DNA of 64,000 nucleotides from DASSUC01 sp035649895 (GCA_035649895.1 DASRIS010000189.1:1-64000); one strand, 5' to 3'; counted from the first letter of the stretch, positions 33,005-41,536 are shown. Notes: generated from the letters alone by a model not told the origin. Translations and numbers: made by a program.

Positions 33005-33515
33005 CGAGTTCTCCCAGTCCATGGCGGTGGGCAGGTGAGGGGTCGGCCGCTCCATCGGGTACGGGCCACGGTCGGGCCCACTGTGGACCTTGATAGCAAG
33101 GACCCGGTGGCGGGACAAGGGCCGCTCCGGATGCCGGACCGCCGGTGCTGGGTCCTTTGCCACCCGCTCCGGCCCAGGTCACGGGCGGGCTCACCAGCCG
33201 ATGACTTCCTCATCTGTGGTATTCAGCCGATAACGGCTGGCGAGATGTCGCCAAGCTGGCGGCAGTGGGCAGGCCGCGGACCAGTACTCTCAGGAGGACA
33301 CCTTCAGCTCCCGGACGTGGTGCGCCCTCCCAAGGCGGAAGGCCCAGGCGCTCTCGATCTCCTCGGTCAGTGCGGCGAGGGCTGCGCGTTCCGGAGAGGG
33401 CGCGGCCGGAGAACGCGCTCTCCGGCAGGAGATCTTTACCCTTGCCGCGGATGGACTGGCGTCCCCGCCGGCAGATGAGGTACTCGAAGTTGGGGCTTGG
33501 AATTTATCAGTTTCC
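33005..33515. promoter_or_regulatory. Gene-poor region upstream of the transporter, with palindromes
   Basis: I see no convincing gene in these 511 bases. Three signals stand out. One copy of the recurrent CCACTGTGGAC element lies at 33078-33088. Directly beside it is the palindrome CCTTG-ATAG-CAAGG (33088-33101). Two CAGCCGAT boxes lie 29 bp apart (33195-33202 and 33224-33231), the second being half of a CAGCCG-ATAA-CGGCTG palindrome (33224-33239). These are good candidates for operators of the transporter operon. The stretch 33240-33515 next to the IS holds only weakly coding-like sequence and may be decayed DNA. Confidence 0.45.
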
Positions 33516-34817
33516 GCGTGTCGTGATCATGGTGCGGTGGGTGGGGTTGGCGCGATCGTGTAGTTCCACCTGGGCTGGAAGTCGTGTCGGCTGATACGTT
33601 GGCGTTCCAGGTGCCGGTTCTCCTTGTCTGAGATCTTGATGCCGGTGGGGTAGGTGCCGGTGTCCAGGTCGGCTTGGACGCGTAGCCCGGTCCGGGTGCT
33701 CGTGCCGGCGATGAGGTTGACGGCAACCTCGTGGGTCTCCAGAGGGCGTCCGCGCCAGTTCATCGAGATCTGGCTGAAGAGCCGGTGTTCGATCTTGTTC
33801 CACTTGCTGGTGCCGGGTGGCAGGTGGCACACGGTGATCGACAGGCCGATGCGGTCGGCCAGGGCGGTCAGCTGTTGTTTCCACAGGCGGGAGCGGTAGC
33901 TGTTGGACCCCCCTGCGTCGGCGCAGATCAGCAGCTGGGTGGCCTGGGGGTAGGCGTGCTGGCCGACGCGGGTCCACCAGCGGCCGATGGTGGCCACGGC
34001 GAAGGCGGCGGTGTCGTGGTCGGTGCCCACACTGACCCAGCCGGTGTTGGCCGCGATGTCGTAGACGCCGTAGGGGATGGCTTTGCCCAGGGCCTGGTGA
34101 GGGAAGTCGTGGCTGTTGACGGCCACCGGCTGGCCGGTCGGTTGCCATTCGCGGCCGTTGTTCTTGAACGGGCCGATGAGCTCTTTCTTCTTGCAGTCGA
34201 TGCTCGTGACCGGCTGGCCTGCGGTGATGTGGGCGGTGACCTGGTCGTTGATGTAGCGGAACTGGGCGTCGCGGTCGGGGTGTTGAGTGCCTTCGAGGGT
34301 CTTGGCGTTGGCTTGCAGGCTGTAGTCCAGCTCGTCGGTCAGCAGGTTGGCGACCGTGTGGTGCGAGACGGGGTGGCCCTGGGCGGTCAGTTCGTCGGCG
34401 AGGTTGCGGGTGGAGCGGGTGGTCCAGCGCAGCCGGGTCATCGGGTCGCCACGGGTGGCGGGTTCGACCAGGGCGTCGAGGGCGTCGAGCAGGGCAGGGT
34501 CACGTTCGGTGGCACGCTTGCGCCCGCCGCCCGGGCGGCGGGCGCGGCCCATCGGGGCCTGGCCGGACTCCAGTTCGGACACTCCGGCCGAGACGGTGTC
34601 CCGGTTGACGCCGGCCGCCGCGGCGACCAGGCCGATCCCGCCGTGTCCCAGGCAGCGGGCCTCGGCCCCCAGGACCAGCCGTCGCTGCCGCTCGTCGAGG
34701 TGTGGCAGGATCGCGTCGAACTTCACCGCGAGTGTTGCCTGACTGATCTCCACAACCATGGCCATACCACAAGGCTGGCACCCTCGAAGCAAATACGGAA
34801 GTTATTTAACGACACGC
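33516..34817 (-). mobile_element. ISAzo13-like insertion sequence
   Basis: One transposase gene fills the element. Inward-facing 9-bp matches GCGTGTCGT at 33516-33524 (plus strand) and 34817-34809 (minus strand) mark plausible terminal inverted repeats, with only loose similarity further in. The transposase stop is three bases inside the left repeat. No clear target duplication was found (flanks TTTCC and TCTAA), so the exact ends are uncertain by a few bases. It lies between the peptide transporter and the penicillin-binding protein gene. Confidence 0.75.
33527..34765 (-). CDS. ISAzo13 family transposase
   Basis: 412 aa. An N-terminal helix-turn-helix-like part (GLVAAAAGVNRDTVSAGVSELE) is followed by a Gly/Arg-rich linker and an RNase H-fold catalytic domain. 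Acidic residues fit a DDE triad: D in SIDCKKKE, D in LLICADAGGSNS and E in SKWNKIEHRLF. The sequence DWxT-like HVVSHHTVANLL and the GTSKWNKIEHRLFS block are typical of the family. It is full length and uninterrupted, so the copy may be active. The start is uncertain (ATG 34765 or 34759); neither has a good Shine-Dalgarno. Confidence 0.88.
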   Translation of the reverse strand: MAMVVEISQATLAVKFDAILPHLDERQRRLVLGAEARCLGHGGIGLVAAAAGVNRDTVSAGVSELESGQAPMGRARRPGGGRKRATERDPALLDALDALVEPATRGDPMTRLRWTTRSTRNLADELTAQGHPVSHHTVANLLTDELDYSLQANAKTLEGTQHPDRDAQFRYINDQVTAHITAGQPVTSIDCKKKELIGPFKNNGREWQPTGQPVAVNSHDFPHQALGKAIPYGVYDIAANTGWVSVGTDHDTAAFAVATIGRWWTRVGQHAYPQATQLLICADAGGSNSYRSRLWKQQLTALADRIGLSITVCHLPPGTSKWNKIEHRLFSQISMNWRGRPLETHEVAVNLIAGTSTRTGLRVQADLDTGTYPTGIKISDKENRHLERQRISRHDFQPRWNYTIAPTPPTAP

Positions 34818-34818
34818 T

Positions 34819-37335
34819 CTAACCGCGTGGGGGCGGGCAGATGGAGGGCAGGATCTGGCAGATGTCGTACTCCCGGCCCGGACCGTTGCCGCCGCCGCCA
34901 CCGCCACCGTTCCCCGGCGGCGGGCTTGGGCCGCCGCCACCCGGACCGCCGTCACCAGGGCCGGACGCCTTGCCGCTGCTGATGTAGACGGCGATGACGC
35001 TGCCCTTCACCCCGCTGCCCGTTGGGTCGGTGCGCGCGACCGTGCCGGCCGGGCAGCTCGACTCGACCGGCTTGTCGATGACCTGTACGTCGAAGCCGGC
35101 GGCCCGCAGCGCAGCCCTGGCGGCGGAGACCGACTGGCACTGCACGTTGGGGATGCCGACGCGCTTACCCAACGCCAGCTCCTTGGGCGCCGGCGCGAAC
35201 TCGATCGCCGGTTTGTTGCGCATCGCGTCGCGCATCGTGTTGATAACGGCGGGGTTGACATGGGGGTGCTTCATCTTGACGGTGGTCTCGGCCCAGTCCG
35301 GGTCGCCCAGCACGCCGGCCACCGTCAGCTGCTTGGAGCTGATGATGAGAGACGCCGACTTCTCGCCGTCGGTCGTACCCGACTTGCCCAGGATCGGCTT
35401 GCCGATGATGCCGCGGGCCGGCTGAGCCGTACCCCCGTCGCACTTGGTGGTCGCGGAGCGGTCGCCCACCGGGCAGCGCGCCGCGTCGCCGGCCGCCCGC
35501 GCGATCTCGGTACGGATGGCCTGCCGGCAGCGCGGGTTGCCCACGTCGAGCTTGTTGCCGTTGATGTCCTTGATCTCCTCGACCGGGATCGGCTCGCAGT
35601 ACTTGCCCTCCGCGGCGACGGTCGCGTAGGCGTTGGCCATCTCCAGCGGCGTGGTCTGCGACACGCCGAGGGTGAACGCGCCCCATCCGTGGGCCAGGTG
35701 CCGGTCCTGGGAGCGCTCGTAGTCTTTCGGGTCTCTCTCGGTGCCCTTGGCGCGGTACTGGATGCCCAGCCGCTTGGACACGTCCACTGCGTTCTCCACG
35801 CCGATGCGCTCGGAGAGCGGGACGAAGTACGTGTTGACCGAGCGGCCGAAGCCGGTCCACATGTTGCGGGGGCCGTTCATCCACTCGGGGTTGGCGTTGA
35901 CCGGGCAGTAGCGGTTGGTGCCGGGGCAGGCGGCGGGGCTGTTGTGCTCGACGATGAAGTTGGTCGGCGACGGGGAGATGGCGGTGATCTGGTAGTCCAG
36001 CGGTAGGCCCTTCTCCAGGGCGGCGATCATGGTGAACAGCTTGAAGGTGGAGCCACCCTGGTAGCCCAGGATGTCGCCGCCGCCGCTGAGCAGCGGGTTG
36101 GTGGTGTTGGGGTAGGTGCCGCGGATCCCTAGCTTCTGCTTCACCGGGTTGGTGGCCGGCCCGTTGACCGGCTTGAGCCGGTCGTCCAGCCGGTAGTTAC
36201 GGTTGGTGGCCAGCACCCGCACCTTTCCGGTGCCCGGCTCGATCCCGGCCAGCATGAGCGCCCGCGAGTCGCCGGTCTTGACCAGCGCCTCGACGTGCTT
36301 CTTCGCCGCCGCCTGCACGGACACGTCCAGTGAGGTGTAGATGGTGTAGCCGCCGGTCTTCAGCCGGTTCTCCCGCTCGTACGGGGTCGCGCCGAACTGC
36401 TCCTGGTCGAGCCACCAGCGGTACAGGAAGTCGCAGAGGAAGCCCCAGTCGTTGACCCGCACCGACACGCAGCCGTTGGGGGTGCGCTTGCCGGTCACCT
36501 TGATCTCGGCCTGCTTCGCCGCTGCCCCGTCCGCCGGGGAGACGGCACCAGTGCTGATCATCTGGTCCAGCACCCAGTTGCGGCGGGTGGTGGCCTCCGT
36601 CATGTTCGTCGGGTCGGCCGGGTTGAAGCTGGTCGGCGCCTTGACCAGGCCGGCCAGCATGGCGGCCTCCTCGACCTTGAGGTCCTTGGGGTGCTTGGAG
36701 AAGTAGACCTGGCTCGCCGCGTACACCCCGAAGGCGCCGTTGCCGAAAGCGGCGATGTTGAGGTAGCGCTCGAGGATCTGGTCCTTGGTCAGCTGCTTCT
36801 CGACGGCCAGCGCGTAGCGCATCTCGCGTAGCTTGCGCACGTTGGTGTCCTCGGTCGCGTCGACCACCTCCTGCGGGGTCGAGGCCGAGTACGAGATGGC
36901 CAGGCGCACGTACTGCATGGTGATGGTGGAGGCGCCCTGCGAGACGCTGCCGCTCTGCCGGTTGGCCACGAAGGCGCGGGCGACGCCCTGCGGGTCGACG
37001 CCGTTGTGCTCGTAGAAGCGCTGGTCCTCGGCGGCGAGCATGGCCTTGAGCATGATCGGGGCTATGTCGTTGAGCGCGATGTCGCGCCGGTTCTCGTCGT
37101 AGAGCGTGGTGAGCAGGGTCTTGCGGTCGGACGCGTAGAGGTAGGTGATCTGTGGCGACCGTTTCACGGTGAGCTCAGACGGCAGTTTGTCGAAGGCCTC
37201 GGCGCCGGCCTTGGCCGCGAGCCCCGACATGGCGACCGCAGGGAACGCGGCAGCGGCCACCACGACGCCCGCAAGCACTCCGCACACGATCAACGAGGCG
37301 CCATTCGTAAACATGTTGTGGTCGCGTTGACGCAT
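34819..37335 (-). CDS. ponA: Bifunctional class A penicillin-binding protein with PASTA domain (PonA2-like)
   Basis: 838 aa. A short cytoplasmic tail (MRQRDHN) and one membrane helix (SLIVCGVLAGVVVAAAAFPAVAM) precede the glycosyltransferase 51 domain (LAAEDQRFYEHNGVDPQG; QGASTITMQYVR) and the transpeptidase domain, with STFK in GGSTFKLF, SVN in GRSVNTYF and KSG in ILGKSGTTDG. One PASTA domain (KRVGIPNVQCQSVSAARAALRAAGF) and a Gly/Pro-rich tail finish the protein. It polymerises and cross-links peptidoglycan outside the membrane. The ATG at 37335 fits the short cytoplasmic tail; GTG 37344 is an alternative. Divergent wblA and the ATPase pair next door reproduce the ponA2-whiB4 neighbourhood of mycobacteria. 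Its TAG stop touches the IS end. Confidence 0.92.
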   Translation of the reverse strand: MRQRDHNMFTNGASLIVCGVLAGVVVAAAAFPAVAMSGLAAKAGAEAFDKLPSELTVKRSPQITYLYASDRKTLLTTLYDENRRDIALNDIAPIMLKAMLAAEDQRFYEHNGVDPQGVARAFVANRQSGSVSQGASTITMQYVRLAISYSASTPQEVVDATEDTNVRKLREMRYALAVEKQLTKDQILERYLNIAAFGNGAFGVYAASQVYFSKHPKDLKVEEAAMLAGLVKAPTSFNPADPTNMTEATTRRNWVLDQMISTGAVSPADGAAAKQAEIKVTGKRTPNGCVSVRVNDWGFLCDFLYRWWLDQEQFGATPYERENRLKTGGYTIYTSLDVSVQAAAKKHVEALVKTGDSRALMLAGIEPGTGKVRVLATNRNYRLDDRLKPVNGPATNPVKQKLGIRGTYPNTTNPLLSGGGDILGYQGGSTFKLFTMIAALEKGLPLDYQITAISPSPTNFIVEHNSPAACPGTNRYCPVNANPEWMNGPRNMWTGFGRSVNTYFVPLSERIGVENAVDVSKRLGIQYRAKGTERDPKDYERSQDRHLAHGWGAFTLGVSQTTPLEMANAYATVAAEGKYCEPIPVEEIKDINGNKLDVGNPRCRQAIRTEIARAAGDAARCPVGDRSATTKCDGGTAQPARGIIGKPILGKSGTTDGEKSASLIISSKQLTVAGVLGDPDWAETTVKMKHPHVNPAVINTMRDAMRNKPAIEFAPAPKELALGKRVGIPNVQCQSVSAARAALRAAGFDVQVIDKPVESSCPAGTVARTDPTGSGVKGSVIAVYISSGKASGPGDGGPGGGGPSPPPGNGGGGGGGNGPGREYDICQILPSICPPPRG

Positions 37336-37520
37336 CCAGCTCACCGCCTCAGGGTACGTCAGCGGGGGTGGTGACGGCGCGTCCTGCCGGGCCGCGCTGT
37401 CGTTGTGTAAGACGCACGCCCCCTGGCGCGTGTGACCTCGCCATGGAGCCGTCCGGTGAGCCACCGGAGGCGGCTTCGGGGCTGGTCCCTGCCAGGGGCT
37501 GGCGAGGGGGGAATAAGAGA
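37336..37520. promoter_or_regulatory. Divergent ponA-wblA promoter region
   Basis: 185 bases between the divergent starts. The wblA start is preceded by GAGGGGGG (37504-37511). No convincing -10/-35 pair stands out. TGTGTAAGACGCACG near 37396 resembles two CRP half-sites, but the spacing is off by one from the usual N8, so I do not call a CRP site. Confidence 0.35.
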
Positions 37521-37811
37521 ATGGGCATGGTCACGGACTGGCTGAGCCTGGCCGCGTGTCGGGATGGGGACCCGGACGCACTGTTCGTGAAGGGGGCGGA
37601 GCAGAACGTTGCCAAGCGGATCTGCCGTGGCTGTCCGGTGCGGTACGAGTGCCTGGCGGACGCGCTTGACAACCGGACCGAGTTCGGGGTTTGGGGGGGT
37701 ATGACCGAGCGGGAACGCCGGGCTCTGCTGCGCCAGTACCCGCAGGTGCACAGCTGGCGGCGGATGTTCGCCGAGCGGCTGCGGCGGCAGGAGCTGGTGC
37801 CGGCTGGCTGA
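37521..37811 (+). CDS. wblA: WhiB-family iron-sulfur regulator (WblA/WhiB4)
   Basis: 96 aa. The four cluster-binding cysteines are Cys13, Cys35, Cys38 and Cys44 (C...CRGCPVRYEC), followed by the GVWGG turn and a basic C-terminal helix (RERRALLRQ...RRMFAERLRRQE) for DNA contact. The position divergent from a PonA2-type PBP and next to two ArsA-like ATPases identifies it as the WblA/WhiB4 ortholog. WhiB4 responds to redox state, and WblA in Streptomyces represses antibiotic production and is needed for sporulation. ATG 37521 or 37527 are both possible starts. Its closeness to a large biosynthetic cluster may be chance, but the regulatory link is worth noting. Confidence 0.9.
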   Translation: MGMVTDWLSLAACRDGDPDALFVKGAEQNVAKRICRGCPVRYECLADALDNRTEFGVWGGMTERERRALLRQYPQVHSWRRMFAERLRRQELVPAG

Positions 37812-37899
37812 CCGGGACGCCACTGGTTGACCGGGTGCGGCTGGCCGACCGGAGTGCGGGCTGGCTGGCCTGGGCGCGGGCTGGCTGGCTGGCGGGTGC

Positions 37900-37915
37900 G
37901 CCGGCTACCGCCGGC
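37900..37915. terminator. Hairpin between wblA and the convergent ATPase gene
   Basis: GCCGGC-TACC-GCCGGC forms a 6-bp GC stem with a 4-base loop in the 122-base spacer. The rest of the spacer (37812-37899) is made of imperfect GGCTGGCTGG/GACCGG repeats. No T-tract. Confidence 0.45.
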
Positions 37916-37933
37916 CTGGCTGGGGCTGGCCGG

Positions 37934-39073
37934 TCAGCGCCGGTCGGCCAGTGCGGCGCCGATCTCGCGGAGGCCGTCGAGGTCATGCACATCGGCGGCG
38001 AGCGCGGTCACCGTAGCCACCGGCACCTGCGGGTACGCCTCGGCGAAGCCGGCCGCTACCCGGTGCTCGCGGGCCGACTGCTGGGCCAGCGCGGCGTGCA
38101 CCCGCAGGGCCGCCGCGGTGGCCGTAAAGCCGCCCTGCTCGTCGAGGCGGTTCGCGGCGGCGAGGCTGGCATCGACGGGCAGGCCCGGTGCGGCGACCCG
38201 GTGCACCCGGTTGAGCACCAGGCCGGCGAGCGGCATCCGCTCCTGCGCCAGCCGGCCCGCGAAGTAGGCGGCCTCGCGGATCGCATCCTGCTCCGGCGCC
38301 GCCAGCACCAGGAAGGCGGTCTCGCGGTCCTGAAGGATGCGGTACGTCTGCTCGGCGCGGGTCCGGAAGCCGCCGAACATCGAGTCCAGCGCGGCGACAA
38401 AGCCGGACAGGTCAGTCAGCAGCTGGGTGCCGAGCACCCGCTGGACCGCCCTGGAGAACACCCCGAACGAGGCGGTGACCAGGTTGAACATGCTCCGTCC
38501 ACCGGACCGCGCGGGAGCCAGCAGCAGGCGCAGCATCCGGCCGTCGAGGAACCGGGCCAGCCTTGCCGGTGCGTCCAGGAAGTCGAGCGCGGAGCGGGAT
38601 GGTGGGGTGTCCACCACGATCAGCTCCCACTCCTCGGTCGCCCGCAGCTGCCCGAGCTTCTCCATCGCCATGTACTCCTGCGTGCCCGAGAAGGTCGAGC
38701 TCATCGCCTGGTAGAACGGGTTGGCGAAGATCTCCTCGGCCCTTCGCGGGTCGGTGTGGGCCAGCACGACCTCGTCGAAGGTCCGCTTCATGTCGAGCAT
38801 CATGGCGTGCAGCTCGCCGCCGCTGACCCCCTTTACCTGGCGGGGGGTGTTGTCCAGCTCGACCAGGCCGAGCGACTGGGCCAGGCGCCGGGCAGGGTCG
38901 ATGGTCAGCACGACGGTACGGCGGCCGTGCCGCTCGGCGGCGCGCAGGGCCGCTGCCGCGGCGGTCGTTGTCTTGCCGACTCCGCCGGCGCCGCAGCAGA
39001 CGACGATCCGTACCCCTGGGTCAGCGAGGATCTTGTCGACGTCGAGCCACCGGGCGGTGTGATCGGACGGCAC
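37934..39073 (-). CDS. ArsA-like ATPase, second of a pair
   Basis: 379 aa P-loop ATPase of the ArsA/GET3 superfamily. Walker A is CCGAGGVGKTTTAAAAA, switch I is TIDPARRLAQSLG and switch II is VVDTPPSRSALDFLDAP. It corresponds to the Rv3680/SCO3578-type partner. These actinobacterial pairs are annotated as anion-transporting ATPases, but their real role is unsettled; in mycobacteria they are linked to stress tolerance. The GTG start at 39073 has no Shine-Dalgarno but has TACGCT six bases upstream, so it is probably leaderless. It is transcribed toward wblA and follows the sister ATPase after a 164-bp spacer full of 17-bp repeats. Confidence 0.88.
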   Translation of the reverse strand: MPSDHTARWLDVDKILADPGVRIVVCCGAGGVGKTTTAAAAALRAAERHGRRTVVLTIDPARRLAQSLGLVELDNTPRQVKGVSGGELHAMMLDMKRTFDEVVLAHTDPRRAEEIFANPFYQAMSSTFSGTQEYMAMEKLGQLRATEEWELIVVDTPPSRSALDFLDAPARLARFLDGRMLRLLLAPARSGGRSMFNLVTASFGVFSRAVQRVLGTQLLTDLSGFVAALDSMFGGFRTRAEQTYRILQDRETAFLVLAAPEQDAIREAAYFAGRLAQERMPLAGLVLNRVHRVAAPGLPVDASLAAANRLDEQGGFTATAAALRVHAALAQQSAREHRVAAGFAEAYPQVPVATVTALAADVHDLDGLREIGAALADRR

Positions 39074-39085
39074 TGTCCGAGCGTA
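39074..39085 (-). promoter_or_regulatory. Leaderless -10 element of the second ArsA-like gene
   Basis: TACGCT on the minus strand (39085-39080) ends six bases before the GTG at 39073, and no ribosome binding site is present. No clear -35 is seen. Confidence 0.5.
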
Positions 39086-39147
39086 TCCGCAGCTTCCGAC
39101 CAGGCGCCCGCGCGGGCAGCACCGCGAGCGAGCGCGCGCCGCGCGCC

Positions 39148-39232
39148 GTGCGTCGCTGTGCGCGGTGCGTCGTCGTGTGCGGTGCGTCGTCGTACGCGCT
39201 GCGTCGTCGTGTGCGGTGCGTCGCTGTGCGCT
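39148..39232. repeat. Five 17-bp tandem repeats between the ArsA-like genes
   Basis: Units of the type GTGCGTCGYYGTGYGCG start at 39148, 39165, 39182, 39199 and 39216. They occupy most of the spacer upstream of the second ATPase promoter and end just before the stop of the first ATPase. There are no spacers between units, so this is not a CRISPR. Confidence 0.9.
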
Positions 39233-39237
39233 GCGGA

Positions 39238-40260
39238 CTACCGCGCGCTCAGCAAGGCCGCGGCGAGCAGGTCGAGGCCGGCCCGGTCGACCCCGTCGGG
39301 CAGCAGTGGCAGCTCGACCAGCGGCCGGCCCAGCTCGGCCAGGTCCGCCCGGAGCGACTCCTCGATGGCCTGCCGGGTGAGGTGGTCGCGTACCTCCGCG
39401 TGCAGTCCGGCGACCGTGGCCCGGTCTGCGGGCAGGCCTGCCGCGACCAGCCCACGGCGCAGCTCCGCCTGGCTTGGCGTGCCGTCCGCGAGCAGCGGCG
39501 GGCGGGTGGCGTTGATAACCACCTTTCCGGCCGGGATGCCGAGCGTGGCCAGCTCCATGACCGCGTCGCTGGTCTCCTGCACCGGCATCTCCTCCAGCAG
39601 CGTCACCACGTGCACCGCGGTCATCGGTGAGCGCAGCACCGCGGCCACGCCCTCGCTCTGGCTTTTGATCGGGCCCACCTTGGCCAGCCGGGCCGTCTCC
39701 GCGGTGACATTGAGGAAGCGCCCGATCCGCCCGGTCGGTGGCGCGTCCAGAACCACGGCCGAGTACACCCGGCGGCCGTCCGCCGAACGGGTCGTCGCCT
39801 CCTTGACCTTGCCGGTCAGCAGTACGTCCCGCAGGCCTGGAGCGATCGTGGTCGCGAAGTCGACTGCGCCGACCTTGGCCAGGGCCCGCCCGGCGCGGCC
39901 GAGCTTGTAGAACAGGTCGAGGTACTCCAGCAGCGCCTCCTCCGCATCCACGGCGAGGGCACGGACCTCCCCGCCGCCGGGCGCGTCCGCGATGTGCCGT
40001 TCCTCGTACGGCAGCGGCGGGGTGTCGAAGAGCTGGGCGATGCCCTGCCGGCCCTCCACCTCGACCAGCAGCGTCCGGCGGCCCCCACCGGCCAGCGCCA
40101 AGGCGAGCGCCGCAGCGACGGTCGTCTTGCCGGTGCCGCCCTTGCCGGTGACGACGTGCAGCCGGGCGGGCCAGCCGGCCGGGCCACCAGCCCCCGGCCC
40201 GCGGCGGCCAGCGGCCGGCCCGGTCTCATGAGTGCCGGTGTGTTCGGCCTCGTCGGTCAT
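39238..40260 (-). CDS. ArsA-like ATPase, first of a pair
   Basis: 340 aa, same superfamily as its neighbour. A Gly/Pro-rich N-terminal extension of about 33 residues precedes the Walker A VVTGKGGTGKTTVAAALA. Switch motifs LLVEVEGRQGIAQLF and VVLDAPPTGRIGRFLNV follow. It matches the Rv3679/SCO3577-type member of the pair. ATG 40260 is the start; upstream is an AT-containing stretch (GGCTATCGCGAAAATGGG) that may hold the promoter. The pair probably forms a heteromer, inferred from the constant pairing in actinobacteria. Confidence 0.88.
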   Translation of the reverse strand: MTDEAEHTGTHETGPAAGRRGPGAGGPAGWPARLHVVTGKGGTGKTTVAAALALALAGGGRRTLLVEVEGRQGIAQLFDTPPLPYEERHIADAPGGGEVRALAVDAEEALLEYLDLFYKLGRAGRALAKVGAVDFATTIAPGLRDVLLTGKVKEATTRSADGRRVYSAVVLDAPPTGRIGRFLNVTAETARLAKVGPIKSQSEGVAAVLRSPMTAVHVVTLLEEMPVQETSDAVMELATLGIPAGKVVINATRPPLLADGTPSQAELRRGLVAAGLPADRATVAGLHAEVRDHLTRQAIEESLRADLAELGRPLVELPLLPDGVDRAGLDLLAAALLSAR

Positions 40261-40319
40261 CCAGGGTTGCCCATTTTCGCGATAGCCGCCCCGCGGTCAC
40301 GGCAAGGGCGGGCTGGCCG

Positions 40320-41378
40320 CTAGGCCGACCTGACCTCGCATACGAACCACCCGGTCTTCTTCACCACGGTGAACTTGAGGGCCTGCTCGGCGACCTTCTC
40401 GTCCTCCGTGGTGACCTTGACCTTGACGTCCACGGTGGCCTTCTCGTTGTCCTCATCGGACACCGTCGGGGTGGCCCAGCTGAACTTCGGGTTCTTGTAC
40501 TGCTTCGCGTAGTCCCCGATCTCGTTGATCTTCTTGGTCAGGTCGCTCTTGTTGCGCGCCTCGGAGCAGACGAAGGTGCTCGCCTTGTCCACGTCCCGGT
40601 CGGTGTAGACCGCTTCCAGGAAGCCTTTGACCGCCTCGGTCGGGTTGACCGAGCCTTGGCCGTCCGTCTCCTGCAGCAGCAGGAACGCGGCGGTGCCGCC
40701 GCCACCGCAGAGCAGAACCGCCAAGCCGAGGACGACCAGCGTGATCAGCAGCCCGCGGCGCTTGCGCGGCGGCCCGCCCGGAGCACCGGGCGGGGGGAAG
40801 CGTGGGTCGTAGCCGGGGGCACCGGGATAGCCGGGCCCGGGTGGGTAGCCCGGTGCCGTCGGGTACGCCGACGTGGGTGGGTAGGGCTGGGCCTGTCCGG
40901 GCCAGGTCTCGCCACCGGAGACGGGCTGGGTGGGGTAGCCCCCGCCAGAGATGGGCTGTGTCGGGTAGCTCCCACCGGAGACCGGCTGCTGCGGGTAGCC
41001 GGCTGGGGACGTGGGCTGCCCTGGGTAGCCGGGCTGCGGCTGGTAGCCCCCGCCGGAGACCGGCTGCTGCGGGTAGCCGGGCGGATAACCGGGCTGCTGG
41101 GGGTAGCCGGGCGGCGTCGGGTGGCTGGACTGCGGGTAGCCGGGGTACGCAGGATAGCCGGGCTGCTGCGGGTAGCCGCCTGGAGATGTCGGCTGCGTGG
41201 GCCCGAACGGGTCCACAGCGGGCGGGTACGACCCGGCGCCGGTCTCGCCGGGTGGCGTACCCGCACCGGGCTGGGCCGGCTGCCCGCGCTCGCCTGGCTG
41301 GCCGGCGTGGCCCTGCTCGTCCGGCTGGCGGCGCTCGGCTGGCGGCTCGGTCCCGTCGCCATATGGCGGTTGGCTCAT
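40320..41378 (-). CDS. Pro/Gln/Gly/Tyr-rich single-pass membrane protein
   Basis: 352 aa. Residues 1-210 are a low-complexity cytoplasmic region with many GYPQQPGYP and SGGGYPTQP repeats. A basic stop-transfer (PPRKRRG) and one membrane helix (LLITLVVLGLAVLLCGGGGTAAFLLL) come next. The C-terminal 110 residues form an extracellular DUF4878-like domain with two cysteines (TFVCSEARN and GWFVCEVRSA). The ATG at 41378 has GGGGGAG upstream. Function is unknown. The repeat region is a likely site of length variation. It lies 59 bases before the first ArsA-like gene on the same strand. Confidence 0.85.
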   Translation of the reverse strand: MSQPPYGDGTEPPAERRQPDEQGHAGQPGERGQPAQPGAGTPPGETGAGSYPPAVDPFGPTQPTSPGGYPQQPGYPAYPGYPQSSHPTPPGYPQQPGYPPGYPQQPVSGGGYQPQPGYPGQPTSPAGYPQQPVSGGSYPTQPISGGGYPTQPVSGGETWPGQAQPYPPTSAYPTAPGYPPGPGYPGAPGYDPRFPPPGAPGGPPRKRRGLLITLVVLGLAVLLCGGGGTAAFLLLQETDGQGSVNPTEAVKGFLEAVYTDRDVDKASTFVCSEARNKSDLTKKINEIGDYAKQYKNPKFSWATPTVSDEDNEKATVDVKVKVTTEDEKVAEQALKFTVVKKTGWFVCEVRSA

Positions 41379-41524
41379 GTCTCCCCCGTCTCCCCCGAGG
41401 AGGCGTCAGGCGCGGACGACAGGCCGGCCCCGGCCGACGCGCAGAACAGGCCCTGCGAGACTCGGTACGCCTCGCCGCCGGACAGCGTACGCGCCCATGG
41501 CCAGCCCCTGACAGGGTCAGCCGC

Positions 41525-41536
41525 TAGGGTGCCCCC
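41525..41536 (+). promoter_or_regulatory. Leaderless -10 element of the DUF4177 gene
   Basis: TAGGGT at 41525-41530 ends six bases before the ATG at 41537, with no Shine-Dalgarno. No recognisable -35. Confidence 0.5.

Noticed and set aside
31133..33478. Long plus-strand open frame of 781 codons opposite the transporter genes
   Set aside because: It is antisense to a binding protein and permease with clear motifs; its translation is Arg/Gly/Asp-rich without any domain. High GC produces such shadows.
33240..33515. Small gene or gene remnant left of the IS
   Set aside because: Frames on both strands are short or low-complexity and none begins with a ribosome binding site or shows a family motif.
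37390..37410. CRP-binding site upstream of wblA
   Set aside because: The half-sites GTG and CAC are seven bases apart rather than eight and the outer bases do not match; too weak to call.
39148..39232. CRISPR-like array
   Set aside because: Repeats are 17 bp and directly adjoining, with no spacers and no cas genes.
40900..41200. Structural repeat element in DNA
   Set aside because: It is the coding trace of GYPQQP-type amino acid repeats in a membrane protein, not an independent element.
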